DNA from: Sphingomonas bacterium
GTDB taxonomy: Bacteria; Pseudomonadota; Alphaproteobacteria; Sphingomonadales; Sphingomonadaceae
Direction: 5' to 3'
DNA length: 7,880 nt
Assembly: GCF_903643065.1 (NCBI RefSeq)
Contig: NZ_CAHJWX010000066.1
Location: 1-7,880 of the forward strand
Positions 1-5,465 of the stretch are shown here, piece by piece; position 1 is the stretch's first letter; each line of letters starts with the position of its first letter. The position numbers and the translations under genes were made by a program. Below the pieces are notes generated by a model. The model was not told the DNA's origin and did not search any database. It saw only the letters and a program-made list of their open reading frames with translations.

Positions 1-76
1 ATCGACGCTTGCCACCGCCGTAAAAGGGGTCCCTTTTAGACGCCGATCGGGGGTCCCGGTTCGACGCCTATTTACA
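1..76. mobile_element. Outer end of an insertion sequence, probably IS21 family (partial)
   Basis: Read on the minus strand from base 76, this stretch starts TGTAAATAGGCGTC and continues into two copies of a GGCGTC...GGGACCCC unit. A TGT-type terminus followed by regularly spaced multiple end repeats is what IS21-family elements (IstA/IstB) carry as transposase-binding sites. The boundary at 76/77 is set by protein homology: from base 77 onward the plus strand encodes azoreductase, while bases 2-76 in the same frame encode arginine-rich sequence with no azoreductase character. The transposase genes, the other end and the target duplication lie outside the window, so the family call is inferred from the terminus alone. 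An alternative is another sphingomonad repeat with the same units. Confidence 0.62.
26..68 (+). repeat. Two 19-base direct repeats at the IS end
   Basis: Copy one, ggggtcccttttagacgcc, occupies 26-44 and copy two, ggggtcccggttcgacgcc, occupies 50-68. They differ at three positions and their starts are 24 bases apart, a little over two helical turns. Spaced repeats of this sort just inside an IS terminus are typical binding sites for the element's own transposase. Confidence 0.8.
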
Positions 77-457
77 GCGCTGGTCGCCGAGATCCTCGCC
101 GCCGACCACCTCGTCATCGCGACGCCGGTCTACAACTACAACATCCCCGCCGCGCTCAAGGCATGGGTCGACCATATCGTGCGCAAGGGCATGACGCTCG
201 GGTTCGACGGCAGCGGCCTCGTCCACGGCAAGACCGCGACGGTGCTGATCGCGTCGGGCGGCGTCTACACCGAAGGCTCGCCGATCCGCGACCGCGACAT
301 CGCCACCCAATATCTGCACCTGATCCTCAAGGTGATCGGCATCATCGACGTCACCGTCGTCGCCGGCAGCAACGCCAAGGCGGTCGACATGGGCGAGCAG
401 ACGATGGACCAGTTCGTTGCCACGCTCGCACCCGAGATCGAACGCGCCGCCGCCTGA
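77..457 (+). pseudogene. azoR: FMN-dependent NADH-azoreductase, 5'-truncated by an insertion sequence
   Basis: Bases 77-457 encode the last 126 residues of a flavodoxin-fold NAD(P)H oxidoreductase of the AzoR type, which reduces azo and quinone substrates with bound FMN in the cytoplasm. Visible family marks are [20 protein letters not shown], then YNYNIP followed by [10 protein letters not shown] (the FMN-site loop and helix), a GMTLGF segment, and SGGVYT, which matches the SRGGI-type FMN loop. The end, around GIIDVTVV, fits the family C-terminus. Complete enzymes have about 200 residues, so roughly the first 75-80, including the N-terminal phosphate-binding loop, are missing. The frame stays open back through the IS end to base 2 but contains no ATG, GTG or TTG there. 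The first usable start is GTG at 179, inside the domain. A functional product is therefore unlikely. The precise paralogue is uncertain. Confidence 0.8.
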
Positions 458-493
458 GCGCACGCCCTCGCTCACCGGGCCGTTGTCCTCGTC

Positions 494-627
494 GCCCCAG
501 CCTGAGCCGGGGCAGGGCTGCCCGGGCTTGTCCTGTTCAGACTGAACCCTGCCCCGTTCGTGTCGAGCGATATCAACACACCAAACCCGGCCCCTCGACT
601 TCGCTCGGGACGAACGGATATCAACAC
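494..627. repeat. Palindrome-rich intergenic element (REP-like)
   Basis: The 241 bases between the azoreductase stop and the next start hold nested palindromes. CGGGGCAGGG (508-517) pairs perfectly with CCCTGCCCCG (547-556). Inside its loop is GTTCAG-A-CTGAAC (535-547), also perfect. CGTTCGTGTCGAGCG (555-569) pairs with CGCTCGGGACGAACG (602-616) at 13 of 15 positions, and each of these arms is followed or preceded by a copy of gatatcaacac (569-579 and 617-627). This resembles the short dispersed palindromes common between sphingomonad genes. The left hairpin could also end transcription of the azoreductase, but there is no T-run. I see no gene in this block. Confidence 0.6.
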
Positions 628-683
628 CTGACCAGGACGGGCTCTGGGCTGGTGGGGGCCGCTCCGTGACTGGGGTCGTCGGC

Positions 684-690
684 GGGAGGA
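684..690 (+). promoter_or_regulatory. Shine-Dalgarno site fixing the start at 699
   Basis: GGGAGGA lies 8 bases before ATG 699. This is a near-ideal site and favours ATG 699 over the in-frame GTG at 666, which has no comparable site and would add 11 residues of low-complexity character. Confidence 0.7.
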
Positions 691-698
691 CGGATGCG

Positions 699-1262
699 AT
701 GGCTGGCCCTTCCCGCTTTCTGGTCGTCGAAGGTCCGATCGCCCGCGTTCTCGCATCACACCGAACTACCGACGTCCACATCACCGAGCAGACGACGGCT
801 CACCATCCAGACGCTCACGGCTCGATCAACGACACCCATGTCTTCGTGAACACCGCACGCGAGTTCGCGATGCTGCTGGAGGTGAAGGGCCACACGCTCA
901 AGCTCGTCGATGTCGATTACATCGCGGTGGCCGAGGGCGACGAGGTGCGCGCCGTCTGCCGACGGAGCTACAGCGGCCCGCTGATCGTGATGGACTGGCA
1001 CAACCGGACGCGCGCGATCCGTTTCCGGACGATCCCGCAGCCGCTCGACGGCGTCATGACCGATATCGTCGGAACGGCATTGCTGGTGATCGCCGGCGTC
1101 GTCATCGCCGTCTGGTTCGGTCGCGAGACCGACTCGGACAAGGCCATGGCGATCGCGGCGTTCCTGGTCTTCTCCGCCCTCGTCCTGAGCCTACTCATCC
1201 TGCGAAAGGCCACCGAACTCGCCCGCGTTCACGAGGCATTGGACGCGTTGACCCGACCTTGA
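699..1262 (+). CDS. Hypothetical membrane protein, soluble N-terminal part plus two C-terminal TM segments
   Basis: I do not recognise this 187-residue protein. Residues 1-118 are polar and mixed, with beta-rich stretches such as FAMLLEVKGHTLKLVDVDYI (about 56-75) and GPLIVMDW (93-100). There are two cysteine-free hydrophobic segments at about 121-140 (TDIVGTALLVIAGVVIAVWF) and 150-168, separated by a short charged loop RETDSDK. A charged tail ends in LDALTRP. No signal peptide is visible, so both ends are probably on the same side of the membrane, likely the cytoplasm. The start rests on the Shine-Dalgarno at 684-690. The gene stands alone on its strand, downstream of the palindromic block, and converges with guaA across a 73-base gap in which I see no clear hairpin-plus-T terminator. 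Codon use looks native. Existence is well supported; function is unknown. Confidence 0.75.
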   Translation: MAGPSRFLVVEGPIARVLASHRTTDVHITEQTTAHHPDAHGSINDTHVFVNTAREFAMLLEVKGHTLKLVDVDYIAVAEGDEVRAVCRRSYSGPLIVMDWHNRTRAIRFRTIPQPLDGVMTDIVGTALLVIAGVVIAVWFGRETDSDKAMAIAAFLVFSALVLSLLILRKATELARVHEALDALTRP

Positions 1263-1335
1263 TGCGGACGCTTCTGTCAAAGCAGCGGCTGAGCGGATCG
1301 GCCGCGAAGACGTCCCGCGTGCTCACGAGTCCTGC

Positions 1336-2889
1336 TCACTCCCACTCGATCGTGCCCGGTGGCTTGCTCGTGTAATCGAACACCACCCGGTTCACTCCCC
1401 TCACCTCGTTGACGATCCGCGTCGCCACGCGCGGCAGGAAATCGCCCGGGAAGGCGAACACGTCCGCCGTCATCCCGTCGACGCTGGTCACCGCGCGCAA
1501 CGCCAGCGCATGGTCATAGGTGCGGCCGTCGCCCATCACCCCCACCGTGCGCACCGGCAGCAGCACCGCGAACGCCTGCCAGATCGCGTCGTACAGCCCC
1601 GCCGCGCGAATCTCCTCCAGATAGATCGCGTCCGCGCGGCGCAGGATCACGCAGCGCTCACGCGTTACCTCGCCGGGGATGCGGATCGCCAGGCCCGGGC
1701 CGGGGAACGGATGCCGCCCGACGAACGCCGCCGGCAGCCCCAGCTCGCGGCCCAGTTCGCGCACCTCGTCCTTAAACAGTTCGCGCAGCGGCTCGACCAG
1801 CGCCATATTCATCCGCTCGGGCAGTCCGCCGACATTGTGGGGGCTCTTGATCGTCACCGACGGCCCGCCGGTGAAGCTGACGCTCTCGATCACGTCGGGG
1901 TACAGCGTCCCCTGCGCCAGGAACTTGACCCCGCCCAGCTTCGCCGCCTCCGCCTCGAACACCTCGATGAAGGTACGCCCGATGAACTTGCGCTTCGCCT
2001 CCGGGTCGGTGACCCCGGCCAGCCCGTCCAGGAACAGCGCCTCGGCCTCGACATGAACGAGCGGGATACCATAGGCGCCCCGGAACAGGGCGACCACCTC
2101 CGCCGCCTCGCCCGCCCGCAACAGGCCATGGTCGACGAACACGCAGGTGAGTTGATCCCCGATCGCCTCGTGGATCAGCACCGCCGCCACCGCCGAATCG
2201 ACCCCGCCCGACAGGCCGCAGATCACGCGGGCGTCGCCCACCTGCGCGCGGATATCGGCGATCCGGGCCGCGCGATACTCCGCCATGCTCCACCCGCCCG
2301 CGCAGCCGCAGACGTGGCGGACGAAATTGGCGAGCAGCCGCGCGCCGTCGGGCGTGTGCGCCACCTCCGGGTGGAACTGCATCGCGTAGCGGCGGCGGTC
2401 GTCGTCGGCGATGACCGCGAAGGGCGCGCCGGGGCTGGTCGCGACCGGGCGCCAGCCGGGGGCGAGCGCGGTCACCTTGTCGCCGTGGCTCATCCACACC
2501 TGATGCAGATCGCCAGGCGCCCACAGCCCGTCGAACAGCGCGCACGGCTCCGTCACGGTCAGGAACGCGCGCCCGAACTCGCCGCTGTCGCCCGCCGCCA
2601 CCGCGCCGCCCAGCTGGTGGCACAACAGCTGCTCGCCATAACAGATGCCCAGCAACGGCAGCCCGCTGTCGAGCACCGCCGGATCGAGCCGGGGCGCGCC
2701 CTCGTCCAGCACCGACGCCGGCGAGCCCGACAAAATGACGCCGCGCGGCCGCAGCCGAGCCAGCGCGGCGGCGGCGGTCGTGAACGGCGCGATCTCGCAA
2801 TAGACCCCCGCTTCGCGCACGCGCCGCGCGATCAGCTGCGTCACCTGGCTACCGAAATCGACGATCAGGATAGTCTCGGGATGGTCCAT
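1336..2889 (-). CDS. guaA: GMP synthase (glutamine-hydrolysing)
   Basis: This cytoplasmic enzyme makes GMP from XMP, ATP and glutamine, the last step of de novo guanine nucleotide synthesis. The 517 residues match the usual length. The N-terminal class I glutamine amidotransferase domain (about 6-195) has the nucleophile Cys83 in GICYGEQ and the catalytic pair His173/Glu175 in MQFHPEV. The ATP-pyrophosphatase domain has the P-loop SGGVDS (227-232). The dimerisation/XMP-binding domain has [13 protein letters not shown] (392-404) and the canonical end KPPGTIEWE. Start ATG 2889 gives the standard [15 protein letters not shown] opening. No Shine-Dalgarno precedes it; a promoter-like pair sits almost on top of the start codon. 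A Glu follows CYG, where I recall Met or Gln as usual; the catalytic residues are unaffected. It is not next to guaB here; its neighbours are unrelated genes. Confidence 0.98.
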   Translation of the reverse strand: MDHPETILIVDFGSQVTQLIARRVREAGVYCEIAPFTTAAAALARLRPRGVILSGSPASVLDEGAPRLDPAVLDSGLPLLGICYGEQLLCHQLGGAVAAGDSGEFGRAFLTVTEPCALFDGLWAPGDLHQVWMSHGDKVTALAPGWRPVATSPGAPFAVIADDDRRRYAMQFHPEVAHTPDGARLLANFVRHVCGCAGGWSMAEYRAARIADIRAQVGDARVICGLSGGVDSAVAAVLIHEAIGDQLTCVFVDHGLLRAGEAAEVVALFRGAYGIPLVHVEAEALFLDGLAGVTDPEAKRKFIGRTFIEVFEAEAAKLGGVKFLAQGTLYPDVIESVSFTGGPSVTIKSPHNVGGLPERMNMALVEPLRELFKDEVRELGRELGLPAAFVGRHPFPGPGLAIRIPGEVTRERCVILRRADAIYLEEIRAAGLYDAIWQAFAVLLPVRTVGVMGDGRTYDHALALRAVTSVDGMTADVFAFPGDFLPRVATRIVNEVRGVNRVVFDYTSKPPGTIEWE

Positions 2890-2895
2890 GGCCGG

Positions 2896-2923
2896 CGATT
2901 AGCCGAAGCTGGTCACCGGTCAA
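2896..2923 (-). promoter_or_regulatory. Candidate guaA promoter, possibly leaderless
   Basis: On the minus strand TTGACC (2923-2918) is followed after 16 bases by TAATCG (2901-2896), and the guaA ATG begins 6 bases later. A transcript starting at the usual distance from the -10 box would begin at or next to the start codon. The -10 match is weak, so this is a sequence-based guess. Confidence 0.4.
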
Positions 2924-3463
2924 TCGGCGAGCGACGGCAGCCACCCCGCGCGCCGATCACGAGGCGACGTCGCGCGCCGTGGGATGGCACGCGACTTCTG
3001 GCGCATCGCCGACTTGCCCGCCGGACGTGCCTGGCACGGCTCCGGACGGCATCGGGAGATGAAGACGAGCGGCGTCGCGCGCGTCCTTCAAAGCAACGAC
3101 GACGGCTTCGGTCGGGGAGCTGCTGCTATCACGCGCCGCCTCACTCGCCTATGACGCGGGCCGACCCGGCATTGTGCTCGCGCGTCCCGACTGCGAGCGC
3201 ACGCAGAACACGACTTATCTGGGGAACGCACTGCGCGTCGATTACATCCTCGCCCGGTTTGGCTTCATCTCATCGCCCGTCGGATCGTACCGAGGGGCAA
3301 GTCATCGCGGGTCGGCCATGGCCTCCGTCAGCTTCTGCATGCGCATCGTGGTACGCGGACAGCATACTTGCCCATCGTCGCTTCACGGATGCCAAGGGCT
3401 GGTTTTCACCGGTGTTCGCGTTATGCTGCGGCTCGTCACTGTTCGCCATCCGATCGATTTGTT

Positions 3464-3470
3464 GGGGGAT
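3464..3470 (+). promoter_or_regulatory. Ribosome binding site for the small secreted protein
   Basis: GGGGGAT ends 5 bases before ATG 3476. It fixes this start rather than upstream in-frame codons, and the resulting protein begins exactly with a signal peptide. Confidence 0.55.
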
Positions 3471-3475
3471 CAGCT

Positions 3476-3742
3476 ATGGGTCTTCGTTCCTTGCTCCTCG
3501 TCTTGTCGATGATCGCTGTGCCAGCGATAGGGCAACAAACCGCCACCAGCACTACCACCAGCACCGCGCCGCAAGCCAAGCCGGAGAAGAAGATCTGTCA
3601 CCGCTTGGTCGAAACCGGTTCCTTGGTGCCGTCCAAGCCAGACTGTCGGACGCGCGCGCAATGGGAAGCCGACGCCATCGCGGGACAGTCGGAAGCGCGG
3701 TACCTGGTCGAGAAGAGCCGCGCCGGCACGGGCCCCCAGTAA
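3476..3742 (+). CDS. Small secreted two-cysteine protein
   Basis: The 88-residue product starts with a clear Sec signal peptide: a short basic n-region (MGLR), a hydrophobic core SLLLVLSMIAVPA, and a probable cut near AIG-QQ around residue 19. The mature part begins with a Thr/Ser-rich linker and then has KKICHRLVETGSLVPSKPDC followed by RTRAQWEAD. Two cysteines about 16 residues apart, with TGS between them and a Trp shortly after, recur as far as I recall in small exported sphingomonad proteins of unknown role. The cysteines could form a disulfide in the periplasm. The stop is 28 bases before the next start on the same strand, so it is probably cotranscribed with the TPR-hydroxylase. The start is supported by the ribosome site and the signal peptide. 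The family resemblance is from memory, and no function can be given. Confidence 0.78.
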   Translation: MGLRSLLLVLSMIAVPAIGQQTATSTTTSTAPQAKPEKKICHRLVETGSLVPSKPDCRTRAQWEADAIAGQSEARYLVEKSRAGTGPQ

Positions 3743-3770
3743 TGGGCCTCGTTCGCCTCGGCATGCCAGG

Positions 3771-5057
3771 ATGACGGCGGATCAGGTTCCCTCGTTGCTC
3801 CATGCGGCCGATATCGCGCGACGACGCGGAGACGTGGCGACAGCAACGGCGCATCTGCGCGCGATCCTCGACCTGACGCCCGATCATCCGATCGCGCTGA
3901 ACGCGCTCGGCATGATGGCGCTGGGGAAGAACGATCGCGACGCCGCCGCTTTTTTCGAGCGCGCCACTGCTGCCGATCCTGGTGCGGCGCCCCTATGGGC
4001 CAATCTTGCCACCGCGCATCGAGCCCTGGGCAACGATGAAGGCGAGCGGGTCGCCCTGACGCGAGCGTTGGATATCGATCAGACCGAGTTGATGGCCAAC
4101 ATTCGCCTGGCCGAGCTGCTCGATCGGCTGGGCGAAGAAGATGCCGCGATATTCCGTTGGACCGGAGTGGCGGCGATCATCGCGGCGCTCCCCGATCGGA
4201 CCTCGGCACTCGACCAGTTGCTGGAGCGGGCTCAACGGCGGGTAGGCGATCACGCGGCGACACTTGCGAGCGAACTATCGCAAACGCTCGATCCCGAACG
4301 ACTGAAATCCCGAGACCAGCCCGGAGCCCTGCGGCGTTTCGATACCTGCCTCGACTCGATTTTGGGGCGACGTCGTATCTACCCGAATGCGCCTCATGGT
4401 CTGAATTTTCCCTTCCTGCCCGCCGACGAATTCTTCGATCGCGTACATTTTCCATGGCTGGGACAAGTCGAGGCAGCGACATCGGATATCCAGGCCGAGT
4501 TGGGCGCGTTGTTGGCGACCCGCAGCAATGCCTTCGCGCCTTATGTGTCGATGCTGGCGGGGACGCCGCAGAACATCTGGAGCCCGCTCGACCGTTCCGA
4601 CGCTTGGAGCGCGCTCTACCTGTGGCGTTACGGCGTCAAGAACGACGACATGTGTGCTCAATGCCCAAAGACGGCGGCGCTGCTTGAGTCGTTGCCCCGG
4701 GCCGACTTGCCTTCTCGCGGTCCTACCGCCTTCTTCTCGATGCTGAAGCCGAGAACCAGGCTTCCCGCCCACACCGGCGTCACCAACATCCGTTCCATCG
4801 TTCATGTACCGTTGATGGTGCCGGACGGTTGCGGGTTTCGGGTCGGCGGTGAGACCCGGCCCTGGAGCATTGGCGAAGCCTTTGTCTTCGACGACACGAT
4901 CGAGCACGAAGCCTGGAACGACAGCGACTTGCCTCGCGTAGTGCTGATCTTCGACGTGTGGAACCCGCATCTGACGGCAACGGAACAGTCTCTGCTGCGG
5001 ACGTTGTTCACCACCCTCGGTCCGCGACTGGCCGCCACGGCGAATGTGATCGACTGA
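3771..5057 (+). CDS. TPR-repeat aspartyl/asparaginyl beta-hydroxylase domain protein
   Basis: The 428 residues start with three TPR-like helix pairs (about 7-36, 40-70 and 74-104; note ALNALGMMALGKNDRDAAAF and PLWANLATAHRALGN), which usually bind partner proteins. A linker (about 105-200) leads into a 2-oxoglutarate/Fe(II) hydroxylase fold of the Asp_Arg_Hydrox type. Likely iron ligands are His334 in LPAHTGVTN and His379 in DDTIEHEAWND. Arg389, ten residues after the second His as in human AspH, should bind 2-oxoglutarate. CAQCPKTAALLE (295-306), just before the core, appears to be a common feature of this bacterial subgroup. There is no signal peptide, so it should act in the cytoplasm. The true substrate is unknown: it may be a protein held by the TPRs or a small molecule. 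The ribosome site before ATG 3771 is weak (CCAGG), consistent with translation after the small upstream gene. The catalytic set looks intact. Confidence 0.87.
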   Translation: MTADQVPSLLHAADIARRRGDVATATAHLRAILDLTPDHPIALNALGMMALGKNDRDAAAFFERATAADPGAAPLWANLATAHRALGNDEGERVALTRALDIDQTELMANIRLAELLDRLGEEDAAIFRWTGVAAIIAALPDRTSALDQLLERAQRRVGDHAATLASELSQTLDPERLKSRDQPGALRRFDTCLDSILGRRRIYPNAPHGLNFPFLPADEFFDRVHFPWLGQVEAATSDIQAELGALLATRSNAFAPYVSMLAGTPQNIWSPLDRSDAWSALYLWRYGVKNDDMCAQCPKTAALLESLPRADLPSRGPTAFFSMLKPRTRLPAHTGVTNIRSIVHVPLMVPDGCGFRVGGETRPWSIGEAFVFDDTIEHEAWNDSDLPRVVLIFDVWNPHLTATEQSLLRTLFTTLGPRLAATANVID

Positions 5058-5171
5058 CGCGTTGCCGCCAGGCGGTCAGATCGACGAACGAGGGTGTGTA
5101 CTCATTTGACCTTAGGGGCTGGTCATGATTCAAGCTGTTAAGGATTTTCACTCATGGCGGTCTCGCCAACG
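5058..5171. other. Convergent intergenic spacer with an AT-richer patch
   Basis: Just after the hydroxylase stop is CCGCC-A-GGCGG (5065-5075), too tight to be a good terminator. From about 5091 to 5160 the composition drops well below the surrounding GC level. This patch holds an inverted repeat TGACC (5107-5111)/GGTCA (5121-5125) with a 9-base spacer. It might be a binding site or the remains of a mobile element end, but neither is shown. I see no gene on either strand. Confidence 0.4.
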
Positions 5172-5396
5172 TCAATCGTCCAGGCCGAGCGCCCTGTTCT
5201 CAGCGCGCGCGCACCGTACATTCGCGCGGAAGGACGAGAGGAAGTCGGCAGAGAAGGTCGAGCTGTTCGGATCAAGCATGCGGACCCGCACCTGTTGTCC
5301 GTCCGGACCGATCGCCGTCCTGTAACGGGGAGGGGACGGCTTGCCGACCTCAAGCGGGCCGTCAACGATCTCCAACTTTGCCTTGCTCGCCATCAT
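5172..5396 (-). CDS. Small hypothetical protein
   Basis: With ATG 5396 the product has 74 residues; an in-frame ATG at 5444, 21 bases after the peptidase stop, would give 90. I prefer 5396 because the 15 codons before it have weaker G/C third-position bias, whereas the rest is strongly biased as in real genes here. A -35/-10-like pair also sits right before 5396. The 5444 start does have a purine-rich GAGAGGGA touching it, so coupling to the peptidase gene is possible. The sequence is hydrophilic with no signal or membrane segment. Recognisable parts are AIGPDGQQVRVRMLDPNSST, then ADFLSSFRANVRCARAEN near the end, which looks like a strand pair followed by an amphipathic basic helix. No function is known to me. 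A protein-like pattern on one strand only supports it being real. Confidence 0.55.
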   Translation of the reverse strand: MMASKAKLEIVDGPLEVGKPSPPRYRTAIGPDGQQVRVRMLDPNSSTFSADFLSSFRANVRCARAENRALGLDD

Positions 5397-5399
5397 GCC

Positions 5400-5428
5400 A
5401 ATATGCGCCTCGATCGGTAGGGGTGCAA
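5400..5428 (-). promoter_or_regulatory. Candidate promoter of the small hypothetical gene
   Basis: On the minus strand TTGCAC (5428-5423), a 17-base spacer and CATATT (5405-5400) lie directly upstream of ATG 5396, with only 3 bases between. This is compatible with a leaderless transcript. It is a sequence match only. Confidence 0.35.
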
Positions 5429-5465
5429 GCCCGGCTGGTATCATTCCCTCTCAGATCGGGCCCAC

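Larger units (their letters stand above)
2890..3475. other. 586-base region without a convincing gene; possible gene remnant
   Basis: No clear gene fills the space between guaA and the secreted small protein. The best coding-like signal is on the plus strand: one frame is open from 3063 to 3512. Within it, bases 3114-3293 have about three quarters G/C in third position by hand count and read as plausible protein (GELLLSRAASLAYDAGR, then ARPDCERTQNTTYLGNALR). The sequence after about 3293 looks less protein-like. In another frame ATG 2984 to the stop at 3154 gives 56 residues, and a single frameshift near 3100-3110 would join the two. I cannot assign either to a family. A near-perfect hairpin (2969-2978 with 2986-2995, 9 of 10 pairs) lies close to guaA. 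The guaA promoter and presumably that of the downstream pair are also in here. Confidence 0.4.

Noticed and set aside
163..669. A plus-strand frame overlapping the azoreductase in another register
   Set aside because: Very Arg/His/Pro-rich product, out of frame with the recognised domain.
666..698. GTG 666 as start of the membrane protein
   Set aside because: ATG 699 has a GGGAGGA site at ideal distance; GTG 666 has none and adds non-conserved-looking residues.
68..784. A minus-strand open frame over the azoreductase fragment and palindromic block
   Set aside because: The plus-strand azoreductase homology is clear; this frame spans the IS junction and repeats and has no recognisable features.
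1263..1335. Terminator between the convergent membrane protein gene and guaA
   Set aside because: No stable hairpin followed by a T-run could be found on either strand.
1510..3774. A 754-codon open frame on the plus strand antisense to guaA and beyond
   Set aside because: It mirrors the biased third positions of guaA on the opposite strand, its product is Arg/His/Gln/Pro-rich without domains, and it overlaps a certain gene.
5125..5325. Plus-strand frame beginning MIQAVKDFHSW, considered as a transposase start
   Set aside because: It overlaps the better minus-strand small gene, becomes Arg/Ser-rich at once, and has no transposase motif.
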